NCBI RefSeq assembly: GCF_040869045.1
Contig: NC_090323.1
Location: 151,796,426-151,860,425, forward strand
DNA length: 64,000 nucleotides
Reading direction: 5' to 3'
Origin: Eurosta solidaginis
Taxonomy: Eukaryota > Arthropoda > Insecta > Diptera > Tephritidae
Made by a program: the position numbers and the translations under genes. Below are positions 31,867-43,375 of the stretch, piece after piece. The notes under the pieces are model-generated. The model was not told the DNA's origin, did no database searches, and saw nothing but the letters and a program-made list of their open reading frames with translations. Within the stretch, counting starts at the first letter, position 1. The number at the start of each line of letters is the position of its first letter.

Positions 31867-33060
31867 CTGGAATGTGTTTGTATGACATAGGTTTCAAATG
31901 GAAGGTATTAAAGAGTATTTTAAAAGGGAGTGGGCCATAGTTCTATAGGTGGACGCCATTTCGGGATATCGCCATAAAGGTGGGCCAGGGGTGACTAGAA
32001 TGTGTTTGTACGATATGGGTATCAAATGAAAAGTGTTATCGAGTATTTTAAAAGGGGGTGAGCCTAAGTTCTATAGGTGGACGCCTCTTCGAGATATCGC
32101 TATAAAGGTGGACCAGGGGTGTCTCTAGAATTTGTTTGTACGATATGGGTATCAAATGAAAGGTGTTAATGAGTATTTTAAAAGGGCGTGGGCCTTAGTT
32201 CTATAGGTGGACGCCTTTTCGAGATACCGCCATAAAGGTAGACGAGGGGTGACTCTAGAATTTGTTTGTTCGATATGGGTATCAAATGAAAGGTGTTTGA
32301 GTATTTTAAAAGGGCGCGAGCCTTAGTTCTATAGGTGGACGCCTTTTCGAGATATCGCCATAAAGGTGGACCAGGGACGACTCTAGAATTTGTTTGTACG
32401 ATATGGGTATCAAATGAAAGGTGTTAATGAGTATTTTAAAAGGGCGTGGGCCTTAGTTCTATAGGTGGACGCCTTTTCGAGATATCGCCACAAAGGTGGA
32501 CCAAGGGCGACTTTAGAATTTGTTTGTACGATGTGGGTATCAAATGAAAGGTGTTAATGAGTATTTGAAAAGGGCGTGGGCCTTAGTTCTATGGGTGGAC
32601 GCCTTTTCGAGATATCGCCACAAAGGTGGAGCAGGGGTGACTCTGGAATTTGTTTGTACGATTTTGTATATGTATATTTACTTAGTTTATTTAATATGAG
32701 TGAATATGAAAATTTCAATATAAAATGTGTGGAGTTAATACTGAAGAATAAAAAAGAACAAAAAAAAATAAGCAAATCAGAGTTGCCAAAATGATAGTAA
32801 ATTAATTCAGTGTGTGGCGTTACCACTTCGTTTCATACATAACATTTTTCCTTCCTCTGCAGGAGTTAAGGTGAGCTCTAGAATTTGTTTGAAAGATATG
32901 GGTATCAAATGAAAGGTGCTAATGAGTATTTTATAAGGGTGTGGGCCTTAGTTCTATAGGTGGACGCTTTTTCGAGATATCGCCATAAAGGTGGACCAGG
33001 GGTGACTCTATAATGTGTTTGTACGAAATGGGTATCAACCGAAAGGTGTTAATGAGTATT
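31867..33060 (+). repeat. 130-bp tandem array within repeat P
   Basis: Unit of 128-130 bp, e.g. starts at 31997, 32128, 32258, 32386, 32516 and 32646, around TTTGTTTGTACGATATGGGT then ATCAAATGAAAGGTGTTAAT and GAGATATCGCCATAAAGGTGG. About seven copies, interrupted at about 32660-32870 by AT-rich sequence. Confidence 0.8.
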
Positions 33061-33067
33061 TTAAAAG

Positions 33068-33399
33068 GTTGTTGTTGTTGTTGTTGTAGCGATAAGGTTG
33101 CTCCCCGAAGCCTTTGGGGAGTGTTATCGATGTGAGGGTCCTTTGCCGGATACAGATCCGGTACGCTCCGGTACCACAGCACCATTAAGGTGCTAGCCCG
33201 ACCATCTCCTCTGTTAGTGATACAGAATTCGCCGCGGATAGGTGAGGTTGACAATTGGGTTTGGAGAAGCTATATATTGCGCTGGCAACCTGAAGGGTTG
33301 CGCTACACAGCCCCTTGAATCTGGTATTTTAGTCGCCTGTTACGACAGGCATACCTACCGTGGGTATATTCTGATCCCCTAACCCGCTGGGGGGTTAGG
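33068..33399 (-). mobile_element. SINE-like element S2, longest copy
   Basis: Starts on + with (GTT)6 GTAGCGATAAGG and ends with GGGGGGTTAGG. About 332 bp. It is inserted in the array of repeat P. On its own strand it ends in GCTAC(AAC)n like the Jockey-like LINE, suggesting that LINE's machinery moves it. No A/B boxes that I can define with certainty. Confidence 0.7.
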
Positions 33400-34765
33400 G
33401 AGTGGTGGTAGTTGTATATGTGAAGGCGTTTTCGAGATATTGACCAAAATGTGCACCAGGGTGACCCAGAACATCATCTGCCGGGTACCGCTAATTTATT
33501 TATATATGTAATACCACCAACAGTATTCCTGCCAAGATTCCAAGGGCTTTTGATTTCGCTCTGCAGGACTTTTTCATTTTCTTCTACTTAATATGGTAGA
33601 TGTCACACCTATTTTGCAAAGTTTTTTTCTAAAGTTATATTTTGCGTCAATAAACCAATCCTATTACCATGTTTCATCCCTTTTTTCGTATTTGGTATAG
33701 AATTATGGCATTTTTTTTCATTTTTCGCAATTTTCGATATCGAAAAAGTGGGCGTGGTCATAGTCGGATTTCGGCCATTTTTTACACCAATACAAGATAA
33801 GTACGTGAGCTGAGTTTAGTAAAGATATATCGATTTTTGCTCCAGTTATCGTGTTAACGGCGGAGCGGAAGGACAGACGGTCGACTGTATATAAAAACTG
33901 GGCGTGGCTTCAGCCAATTTCGCCCTTTTTCACAGGAATCAGTTATCGTCCTAGAGTCTAAGCCCCTACCAAATTTCGCAAGGATACTTATGGCATTAAA
34001 AGTATCATAGACAAATGAAATGAGAAAGGGCGGAGCCACGCCCATTTTGAAATTTTCTTTTATTTTTGTATTTTATTGCACCATATCATTACTGGAGTCG
34101 AATGTCGACATAATTTACTTATATACTCTAAAGATATTAAATTTTTTGTTACAATTGGCTTAAAAAATTTTTTTTAAAGTGGGCGTGGTCGTTCTCCGAC
34201 TTTGCTAATTTTTATTAACCCTACAAACAATAACAGGAGTAACGCTCCTGCCAAATTTCATCATGATATCTTTAACGACTGCCAAATTACGGCTTGCAAA
34301 ACTTTTAAATTAACTTCTTTTAAAAGTGGGCGATGCCACGTCCATTGTCCAAAATTTTACTAATTTTCTATTCTACGTCATAAGTTCAACGCACGTACCA
34401 AGTTTTATCGCTTTATCCGTCTTTAGTAATGAATTATCGCACTTTTTCGGTTTTTCGAAATTTTCGATATCGAAAAAGTGGGCGTGGTTATAGTCCGATA
34501 TCGTTCATTTTAAATAGCGATCTGAGATAAGGGCCCAGGAACCTGCATACCAAATTTCATCAAGATACCTCAAAATCGTATTTATCGTGTTAACGGACAG
34601 ACGGACGGACGGGCGGACATGGCTCAATCAAATTTTTTTTTGATACTGATGATTTTGATATATCGAAGTCTATATCTATCTCGATTCCTTTATACCTGTA
34701 CAACCAACCGTTATCCAATCAAAGTTAATATACTCTGTGAGCTCTGCTCAACTGAGTATAAAAAA

Positions 34766-35346
34766 CATTCCTAATATTTATACCTTTCATGAAAATGAAA
34801 TGGTATATTAACTTCGTCACGAATCTCAAAATTGTAAGTCCTTAAAGGAAAATAGATAGACCCACCATTAAGTATACCAAAATAATCAGGATGAAGAGCT
34901 GAGTTTATTTAGCCATGTCCGTCTGTCCGTCTGTCTGTTCGTATGCAAACTAGTCCCTCAATTTTTAAGATATCTTGATAAAACTTGGTGAGCGGGTGTA
35001 TTTAGGTGTCCGATTAGACATTTGTCGGAACCGGCCGGATCGGATGGGACACTATAACATATATCCCCCACATAACCGATTTTTCAGAAAAGAGGATTTT
35101 TGTCATATCTTCTTCCTTCACCATATGCTTTCGTATATTGCACATACTATTTTCTGAAAAAATGGATGAGATCGGTCGTATATATAGTAGTTATCCCCAC
35201 AACCGATTGTTCAGATAAGAAACTTCGAAATTTCTGCCCCATTTTAACAGCTAGAAGCTTAAAATTACACCTATTGCTTACGTTTAGAGCATTCATTGTT
35301 TTCTGAAAAAATCATAGAGATCGGTGGTATATACATATAGTAAATA
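34766..35346. repeat. Interspersed repeat Q with about 150-bp internal units (left part)
   Basis: Contains repeated text ACAACCGATTGTTCAGATAA, GAAACTTCGAAATTTCTGCC and GATCGGTGGTATATA. The remainder of the same repeat, with three more units, lies at 59881-60290. The two halves were separated by the CsRn1-like element and the Helitron. No gene. Confidence 0.6.
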
Positions 35347-35596
35347 TGGGGCCACTCCTAGTGCCAAACATGCGCAGTAGCAACACCGTGAATATACAAA
35401 TGTCAACATATCATAATTTTTCCTTTTTGCTTTAACATTCCATTCTTCCGTTTTGGCCACGATAATCTTCTTCTTGATCAGTCCTCGATAATTAACAGAC
35501 GTAAAATTTTTTAACTTGTTTTATATTCATTTATTGTAAGCATTTTCATACATATTTATCAATAAATATAAATAAATAGCTTACGAAAAATATTCA
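35347..35596 (+). mobile_element. 5' LTR of CsRn1-like element (250 bp)
   Basis: It matches the two parts of the 3' LTR (56791-56976 and 58142-58187) over most of its length, apart from a short extra segment (ATGCGCAGTAG). TG...CA ends. Confidence 0.8.
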
Positions 35597-35599
35597 AAT

Positions 35600-35611
35600 T
35601 GGTGACCCCGG
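35600..35611 (+). promoter_or_regulatory. Primer binding site, tRNA-Trp-like
   Basis: TGGTGACCCCGG three bases after the LTR. The start TGGTGACCCCG fits a tRNA-Trp type primer site as known for the CsRn1 group. The following bases diverge. Confidence 0.55.
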
Positions 35612-35622
35612 ACTTAGGATCA

Positions 35623-35828
35623 TGAACGACGGAGATAGGAATCAACACAACGCAGCCAGCGATGCCGCGCACGTGGATGCATCCTTTGCAATTCCAAAAA
35701 TCAATCAAATATGGCTGATACACACATCGAGTCCTATTTCATGTCATTAGAGTTCTGGTTTGCAGCATTAGGTATTATATCAAACGCAAAAAAGTACAAC
35801 ATAGTAATGGCGCAAGTACCACCTACTA
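35623..35828 (+). pseudogene. Gag N-terminal part, CsRn1-like
   Basis: It encodes HIESYFMSLEFWFAALGIIS and NAKKYNIVMAQVPPTT in continuous sense, matching the start of the capsid in CsRn1/Kabuki-type gags (a 'W/F-F-A-LE' region). The sequence is cut at 35829 by a transposon; gag resumes at 46271. Confidence 0.6.
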
Positions 35829-36916
35829 CCCTACAAGAATACTGACTTTCATATGACCATCATCTGATTGTCAGCAATGTCAACCTAACGATCAGCGCCT
35901 CATACAAACTTTCTATCACAAACTTAAGGGGAATTGCGCAAATGTGATGTAAACAACTGTGTACGTGTGAGTTTTTGTCTCCTTCTTATACACCAACATG
36001 GCCTACTGATTAAGTATATAGCCGTACTGCTCACTCTCATTCCTTTTCCTGGATTAATGCTGACACTCTAACTATCAAAAAGTGTCATAAATGATAGTTT
36101 ACTGTAGATATCAGGTTTGACTGTTATACTATCATAAATGACCATTCTTATATTCCACCAAAAATGAAACAATGCTTTTTGCTTTTAATTTACTTTATTT
36201 CATTACGTTTTTAATCTTGTACGTGATAAAAGCATACGTGTTTCTTATTTGTTTAAAATAAATAGTTTTATAAGAATCCGAGTTCAGAATGTTCAATTTA
36301 AATTCAGAAAATAACAAAACAACAGAAGAGCGCTTTCCTCATGCGGAAACACATTTAAAAATGATTCACCACTAACCACTATTATTTTTCGCGTATCAAT
36401 TTTTTGAGTGCGCCCCATACATTCCGACAGCTTTTGGTATTTTTTAATATTATTTTCGATTTTTTTTCTTTTAGCATGGAGCTTTGAAATGGTCTCTTTT
36501 TCATTTTTTAAACTTATTTTTTATATGGTTTTCGTCGGTTGAAAATTACGGAATTTAAAAAATAACAAAACAACCGTGATAATCATTTAATTGTCATATG
36601 ACAGTCAGTAGTGACAACATGATTAAATCGGATAAACTGTTCTCGCATACATAAAATTCCGTTGAGAGTTATGTATCTGTCTCACATGCATAATGGTATC
36701 TGCTGTATGTTCTTTTGTTCTGTACCAGGTGTCCGAAGCTTTCCCAGTTTGAGTCCTTTTTCATGATTATAGGCTGTCGTTGGGAACATGCGGACATGCG
36801 TGAGCGAACAAAGGAACATACATAAATTTGACTATCAATGTTTACGTCATCGCAGGATCAGCATTGTCAATTACAAGTGTGAGTGTATTCGTAAACTATC
36901 AGCGTTTCTTGTAGGG
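35829..36916. mobile_element. Inverted-repeat DNA element D, copy 1
   Basis: Ends CCCTACAAGAA/TTCTTGTAGGG. It is the inverted twin of 47199-48266 (about 1.07 kb each), sharing CTATCAGCGTTTCTTGTAGG and the interior. No coding sequence. The left flank is gag but the right flank is the interior of element E, so a rearrangement took place here. Confidence 0.7.
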
Positions 36917-36962
36917 TAAGCGATAAACGTCAAAACTACAAATAGCCTCGCTCACCTGATGC

Positions 36963-37589
36963 CATGGTTCAATTATGTACAGGTTGGCTCATCTCATCAG
37001 CTGATTTTATTTATGTCATTGCATGGTCGAAGGGATTGTCAAAAGGAGATGGCAAACTCAAAATGAAACCAACACATTGGCAACATTTTACTTACACATA
37101 CAAAAACTGCTAAGTTTTATGTTTCCATTCCATACCATTCGCACCAACACCAATACACAGATTTTGACGATTTGAACAGACATATTTTGTTGCTTTACAG
37201 ATGAGCCAACCTGTATATCATTGTTTACTATATAGTTTGGCAGCTTAAGTAGAGGTTATGTTGCGAATAGAGTGGAAGGCAGTGGACTAGGCAGTCGAAT
37301 GTCATATAATGAAGGAATGGTGTTCGGAGATTTTTCAAAGTTAAAAAAAAAATGATAAAAGCTTTAATATAAATAAAACTATTGTTTTAGTAACAACAAA
37401 AACGCCATATATATTCTGTATACATAAATTTGTAAGGATTATCTCACTTTAAAATTTGAATTAAATAATCTAAAGTTTTGTTTTGAAACTGAGTCAAGAA
37501 CTGTGCGTGTGAATGTGCGAATTTTCACCGATCAGCTGTTAGTTGCGCTACTTGGTAAAATTTACAATGCTGTATATAGTTGAACCATG
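36963..37589. mobile_element. hAT-type MITE4 with nested MITE1
   Basis: Starts CATGGTTCAATTATGTACAG, ends with its near reverse complement, flanked by CCTGATGC at 36955-36962 and 37590-37597. The MITE1 at 37219-37569 lies near its right end. MITE4 without it is about 270 bp. A related copy is at about 57204-57455. Confidence 0.75.
37219..37569 (+). mobile_element. MITE1 copy (351 bp), TSD CTGTATAT
   Basis: Ends CATTGTTTAC ... TTTACAATG. The duplication CTGTATAT lies at 37211-37218 and 37570-37577. Non-coding. Confidence 0.85.
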
Positions 37590-38052
37590 CCTGATGCAAA
37601 TCTCAGGTCTAGAGTTGCATTTTTGGTACGTAAGAGTACTTCGAGCTGAGTTGCATTTAATAGTTTACTAAAGCTTTGTAGCATTTACAGATAAAATAGT
37701 TGCATATATTTATGCGGAAATAAGAATACTGGAAGATTTGTAGCCTGCAACAATGCGGAAACATAGGGAAAGCAAAATTGATTTAAATTAGAGTCAAAAT
37801 ATAAAGCGCCACACGTGTAACATGGAAACATTTTCACTTCTAAGGCTGTTTACACAAATGCATAAGGGCAAAATTATATAAACGCTTTCGTCGCTTCAAA
37901 GCAAAGGTAACGTACGGCGTGTCATTGTTTTTCGTTTGGCGCTGTCAAAGCGTAGGCACGCAACCAAAGCATTTATGTAAATTTTTAGATACTTCGCCCG
38001 ACAGATGAATTAGTGAATGCAACACAACCAAAGCGTCTGTGTAAATCCGCCT

Positions 38053-38438
38053 AGTAATGAGTCAATCGGTCAATCAAATAACCTTATTGTTTTCTGTTAT
38101 AAAAACACAACACTGTTTACATGCAACTCTGTGCGAATACCATTGTAATACTACTCTGTACATATCGTATGTTTTTATGTATATCGCAACCCTGACAATC
38201 ACTTGTCATCGCTTCGCAAATATTTTCAGTTGTTCATTTTATTATTCAGCCTCTGGCTTCTGACGAGTGCGGTTCTCGTCCGATATTGCTTCGGACAGTC
38301 CAAACTAATACATTTAAAGCTAAGCTGAAAGTATTTGCATACATATTTTCTGTATATGTTGTAATTTGACTTTGTGTTCAATAAAGTGTCAATGGACACA
38401 TGTACAATCTGAGAAGCAAGAATAATTTAGATTCTTCA
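38053..38438 (+). mobile_element. 5' LTR (386 bp)
   Basis: Starts AGTAATGAGTC (the 3' LTR has TGTAACGAGTC, so TG has mutated to AG) and ends ATTCTTCA. ATAAAA near 38100 and AATAAAG near 38378 are plausible promoter and polyadenylation sites. Confidence 0.85.
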
Positions 38439-38439
38439 T

Positions 38440-38450
38440 TGGCGCCCAAC
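38440..38450 (+). promoter_or_regulatory. Primer binding site, tRNA-Lys type
   Basis: TGGCGCCCAAC, one base after the LTR. Confidence 0.8.
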
Positions 38451-38499
38451 TTAGTGGCTACGAACCACTCCAATTGTAACTCACCGCAAAAAAGCAAGC

Positions 38500-39457
38500 A
38501 TGGCTACGTTTTCACCAGAACAGTTTACACTTACACAAATTTTGGCTGCAATATCAAACGGTAAAAGTAGCAGATCTTTTACGCAATGCACCTCACGTTT
38601 TCGCGGACAACGGGACCCTGCAGCGGTTGAAGAATTTATAACCGCTATAACGGTGTATAAAGACATCGAAAAAATTTCCGACAACGATGCTTTGCGCGGT
38701 ATGCCACTACTACTCGAGGACTACGCTGCAACGTGGTGGATTGGCGTGAAAGAGTCCGTGCCTACGTTTGATGCTGCGATAGAATTAATTCGCTCAACAT
38801 TTTCGCCACCAACTCCTGATTTGAAAATATTTTTAAACTTCTTCGAACAAAAACAGCAATTGCGTGAACCTAGTGACAGCTTTATTTGCAAAAAGCGACT
38901 GCTATTCTCTCAGCTGACTAACTCCATAAGTGAAATTGTACAATTGAACATGGTTTACGGCCTCTTATCAGTCAAGATCAGAGAGCGCGTTCATCGTGAA
39001 GCGTTTACAACATTCGACGAGTTGATAGCACGTTGCCGGGATGCAGAAATATTTTTAGCTGAAGTAAAGCAGCTCATGCCAGCTGTGAAGGAAAAGTCTG
39101 AACATGCGGAAGTACCGAAAAGGTGTTCATTTTGTAGACTACGAGGCCACAACGCAGATGTTTGCTTCAAGAAAAAGAAGGAACAACAGTCGCAACAGGC
39201 ACAGCAGTCACAACAACAAACTAACGCAGCAAGTACAAGCACAGGTGTGCCGCAAATCAAGCGCGGCGCCTCGTTCTCATGTTACGGCTGTGGTGCACCA
39301 GGCGTTTACCGTGCAAACTGTCCAAAATGTAGTGGACACAACAAGGAGAGCCCACAGTATCTACCTATAAACAGCGTATCCACTACCATTGTTGGAAGAG
39401 CAATTCCATCCGTCCAATTTGAGATGTTCGGAATGCAAGGTGAAGCATTATTTGATA
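38500..39457 (+). pseudogene. Gag (capsid and zinc knuckles) of gypsy element
   Basis: Starts at the first ATG after the primer site and reads openly for 320 residues. Residues 25-190 resemble a gypsy capsid (AVEEFITAITVYKDIEKISD). A CCHC knuckle lies at 209-222 (CSFCRLRGHNADVC). A second, from residue 261, is CYGCGAPGVYRANC with no His in the usual position. The frame passes directly towards the protease (EALFD) where the SINE interrupts; the last codons to 39471 are SINE sequence. Confidence 0.85.
39443..39457. repeat. SINE target-site duplication (left)
   Basis: AAGCATTATTTGATA, identical to 39821-39835. Confidence 0.9.
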
Positions 39458-39820
39458 AAAAAAAAAAATAAATGTAAGGCGCGATAACCTCCGAAGAGAT
39501 CTAAGGCCGAGCTTCTCTTCCAATTTGCGTCGTGCTCCTCTTGATTTTTCCCTACAAATTGGCCGGACGGGACCTACATGTTTTATGCCGACTCCGAACA
39601 GCATCTGCAAGGCAGATGAGTTTTCACTGAGAGCTTTTCATGGCAGAAATACAATCGGAGCGCTTGCCAGACACTGCCGAGGGGCGACCCCGCTTAGAAA
39701 AATTTTCTTCTAATTGAAAAATCTTATTTCTAAAAATTTGATGTTGCTTTGCCCGGGAGTTGAACCCAGGGCATACGGTGTGATAGGCGGAGCACGCTAC
39801 CATCACACCACGGTGGCCGC
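39458..39820 (-). mobile_element. tRNA-derived SINE, family A (363 bp)
   Basis: On the - strand it starts GCGGCCACCGTGGTGTGATG with an A-box-like GTGATGGTAGCGTGC and a B-box GGTTCAACTCC (39756-39766 on +), then a body with GTAGGTCCCGTCCGGCCAAT, and ends in a T-rich tail. A 15-bp duplication flanks it. It splits the retrotransposon frame between gag and the protease active site. A relic of the family is at 19190. Confidence 0.9.
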
Positions 39821-39835
39821 AAGCATTATTTGATA
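39821..39835. repeat. SINE target-site duplication (right)
   Basis: AAGCATTATTTGATA. Confidence 0.9.
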
Positions 39836-42800
39836 CTGGAGCGAAAACCAGTGTAGCTAGCGCTCACCTAAAGAAAATAATGACTAGCAAAGGGTGTGTG
39901 TTTCAGGATGTGTTGGCAGATGTCACGTTGGCGGATGGAACAACTACTTCGCAAAAGGTATTCTCCACCATATGTGACATAACTATCGGTAACCGGCAAC
40001 GAAAGATACGAATGATATCACTTCCTAACGCTAAGAAAAATCATACTCTCATAGGGGCAGACTTTTTGGAACAAGTTGGTATAGTGTTGAATTTGGCACA
40101 GCGCTTTTGGTATTTTGAGGGTGAGCCTAAGACAAAGTACGACTTTGCGAAACCTAAACCAGGTAAACTACCGTATGCTATGGACATAGCTGGGGCACAT
40201 GTCGTAACAAGCTATTTACAGTCACCTTGCACTAAAACCACAAACGAACTTTCGAACTTCATATGCTACGTCGAAAAGTATGCCGTAAGCCAGACTACTC
40301 CTGACTCACCAGAGATTTGTAGAGAGAGTAACTACGGTCCAGCAGTAAAGAATAAACGAGCGCGCTCAAACGACTATTCACCAACCGTCGTTCAAAACAT
40401 CTTTAGGAACTCAATACCTGTCGGCGAAACCACGCCTGAGAGCTCTTCTCGTTTGTTCGCACCTCCAATTAAAGCAATAGCCACGAGTGATGAGTTCACC
40501 AAATTTTGTGATGACAACTTTTTCCCAATAAATTCTTTGGATGTAAATTTTCCAGACGGCCAAGAGCTGACTGTGGCAGAAAAGACGAAGGTGGATGCAT
40601 TGCTATCCGAACACGCCGATATTTTTAAGGAACCGACTTCTGCAACACCATTTGCAATACACAGAATCGACACAGGCGAACACCCCCCAATCGCTTTGCC
40701 ACCGTATCGCTTATCACCTCAACGTAAAGAGTTACTAAAAATTGAACTCGACAAAATGCTGAATGCTGGCATAATAGTAGACTGTGAATCACCTTGGGCG
40801 TCCCCAGTGGTCCTTATACCCAAGAAATCAGGTGGTATACGAGTGTGCATCGATTATAGAGAGTTGAATGCTATCACCAAACCAGATAGGTATCCGTTAC
40901 CACGAATTGATGATTTATTGCATGAAGCGAAAGTCACGAAATACATGTCAACGTTAGATTTACAAGCGGGATACTGGCAAGTTGGTATGAGAAACGAGGA
41001 CCAAGACAAAACTGCTTTCGTTACGCCGTTTGGGATGTACAAATTTACGCGAATGCCTTTTGGCCTGCGCAATGCACCAGCGACCTTTCAGCGATTGATA
41101 GATCGCCTTAAGATCGCGTTATGTGACATAACGTTAGTTGCGTATTTGGACGACATTATTTTATGTTCCAAGAGTTTTGCGGAGCACTTAGATGATCTTA
41201 GAAAGCTTTTTGATCGTCTGAGGCAATTTGGTCTTAAGGTGAATCGAGAGAAATGCCGTTTTGCCTGTCAAGCTGTGAAGTATTTGGGTCACATATTAAC
41301 ACCTGATGGTATCAAAGTTGATCCAGACAAAGTTTCAGCCATATCACTCCGCAAGCCTCCGAGAAACGTGAAGGAGTTATTATCGTTTCTACAAGTGTGC
41401 TCGTGGTACAGACGTTTTGTACCCGCCTTCGCAAATGTTGCAAAGCCGCTTTCACAACTGACGAGGAAAAATGTTAAATGAGAATGGTCGGATCAACAGC
41501 AGGCAGCGTTTGATGAGCTGAAGCAGCTATTGACGACGACACCAATTTTAAAACAAGCAGATGAAAGCTTGCCGTTCATCCTCAAAACCGATGCTAGTGG
41601 ATATGCACTAGGAGCAGTCCTGATCCAGGGGGAGGGGCCAGATGAGCATCCCATAGAGTATGCAAGTAGTTTGCTAACAAAAGCTGAGCAAAACTATTCT
41701 ACAATTGAACGGGAAGCCTTGGCTATCGTGTGGGCTGTGCAGAAATTCCGAGGATATATTGAAGGCTCCGAGGTGAAGCTCATTACTGACCACCGGCCAT
41801 TGAAGTGGCTGATGAAATTAAAATCTCCTACAGGAAGGCTTTCTCGTTGGGCATTATTGATACAGTCGTATAATATACAAATTGATTACAAACCTGGAAG
41901 AACTAACGTCGTAGCAGATATGTTATCGCGGCCGCCATGTGAGGCCGAACACGTTGCTGAAGAACTCTGCGACATATGCTCATTCGAAATTGATCTCCCA
42001 CGGTTAGGAGCAAAGCAGATAAGAGAAGGGCAGATAAGCGACCCAGATCTGAAGGCAATTATTGACTGCTTCGAAAATAAAACTGACGATGCGGTGCACT
42101 GGTCCAAAAGAGGTTACACCATGAACGATGGTGTATTGTATTGTTACAATGACGAAAATAGCGAGGACGCACAATTAGTCATCCCTACATCTGAGCGTCC
42201 GGCGATATTGGACCACTATCATAACAAAGATATAGCAGGTCACTATGGGATTGATAGAACGGCGAATAAGATAATGTCCCGCTATTACTGGCCTGGAATT
42301 CGTAAAGATATTGAAAGCCACGTGAAAAGTTGTATCGATTGTCAACGGTACAAAGTATCCAACCTGAAACCAATGGGCTTGTATCAAACTACGTCCAGTA
42401 AACAACGCTTTGAAACCATAGCTATCGATTTATTTGGGCCTTTGCCAGCAGATACTAATGGGATGCAGTGGATATATATAGTGGAGGATGTAGCGAGTCG
42501 TTGGGTGGAACTATTTGCGCTAAAAGAAGCCTCTGCTGAAATCTGTGCGAGAACGTTGATAGACGAAGTGTTCCTACGGTATGGCGTTCCAAGACGAATC
42601 ATCAGCGACAATGGGGTACAATTTGTATCGGCAGTTATGCAGAAGCTAACGTTCTGTCTCGAAATAAGCCAAGTGTTTACTCCCTTGTACCATCCCCAAG
42701 CCAACCCTGTAGAGCGAAAGAATCGGGACCTAAAGACGCAGTTAGCAATTTTGGTAGGCAACCAACATCGCACTTGGGCAGAAAGATTACCTGCCATTCG

Positions 42801-43005
42801 CTTTGCTATGAATACAACTCGATGTCAAAGTACTGGTTACACTTCGGCCTATCTTACATTCGGGCGTGAACTGAGGACGATTGACGATGTCCAGCATGAT
42901 CTACGAGCCATCATACACTCTGAAAACTTTATCGCTGAGATTACTCCATATCTCGATACTCTGACTAAGGCATTTCAAAACGCTCGTGAATGCGAACAGA
43001 AATAA
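39821..43005 (+). pseudogene. Pol: protease, RT, RNase H, integrase of gypsy element
   Basis: Protease active site FDTGAKTSVAS from 39830. RT: VCIDYRELNAITKPDRYPLP, YMSTLDLQAGYWQ, RMPFGLRNAPATFQ and catalytic VAYLDDIIL. RNase H: ILKTDASGYALGAVL, ITDHRPLKWLM, VVADMLSR. Integrase: zinc ligands in DIAGHYG and CIDC, DDE residues in IAIDLFGP, IISDNG and ANPVERKNR. A TGA at 41479 falls where Trp is expected and a TAA at 43003 where Gln is expected; the frame is otherwise continuous. All catalytic residues are present, so the copy was active not long ago. Confidence 0.9.
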
Positions 43006-43335
43006 CAAGATCACAATAAAGATTTAACCAATCCTCAAAGGCGTGAACAAGAAGGATTAGGAATTGGATCCAAGGTTCTAGTGACCACTCATGTGTTAAG
43101 CAATGCCGCTAAGGGCGTAACTTCAAAATTCGTACCACGACGAGATGGTCCTTATACCATCATTGGCAAACAGGGTTCCTCCGCATATGTTGTAGCTCAT
43201 GAGGATAATCCACAATATCCTTTAGGTACTTATCATGCGTCGTCTTTGACACCGTTCCAAAGTTCCAGCGCTATTCCTGAGAATCCAGTGAAGATGATAC
43301 GTCGTCGAGGACGTCCACGAAAGGCTAACAAGTAG
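43006..43335 (+). pseudogene. Integrase C-terminus
   Basis: Same frame as pol after the TAA at 43003-43005. It encodes a basic/SH3-like tail (SKFVPRRDGPYTIIGKQGSS) and ends RRRGRPRKANK. The polypurine tract CCTAGGGGGAGA follows, just before the 3' LTR. Confidence 0.8.
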
Positions 43336-43361
43336 GATACCTCATCGGGTCGATATCAGTA

Positions 43362-43374
43362 TCCTAGGGGGAGA
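43362..43374 (+). promoter_or_regulatory. Polypurine tract
   Basis: CCTAGGGGGAGA immediately upstream of the LTR start at 43376, as needed for second-strand priming. Confidence 0.75.
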
Positions 43375-43375
43375 C

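Larger units (their letters stand above)
31755..34765 (+). repeat. Non-coding interspersed repeat P, copy 2
   Basis: It begins GGAAGGCTAAGTTCGGGTGT, followed by AACCGAACATTACATACTC, and ends with ATACTCTGTGAGCTCTGCTC. It comprises a tandem array (31867-33060), an S2 insertion (33068-33399) and a unique half matching 10049-11508. It has no coding capacity: short ORFs inside repeat with the array period. The class is not established; the array unit resembles that of the Helitron at 58192. Confidence 0.65.
36917..38052. mobile_element. hAT-type element E, copy 1, first part
   Basis: It matches 54482-54860 of copy 2 (GATAAACGTCAAAACTACAA, CATAAGGGCAAAATTATATA), but carries an inserted MITE (36963-37589) and about 180 bp more before the retrotransposon at 38053. 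The 5' terminus is missing. It continues at 44126-44925. Confidence 0.6.

Noticed and set aside
32576..32826. Short ORFs at 32554-32826 as a small gene (MSEYENFNIKCVE...)
   Set aside because: They lie in an AT-rich interruption of a tandem array, with no conserved feature; too little to support a gene.
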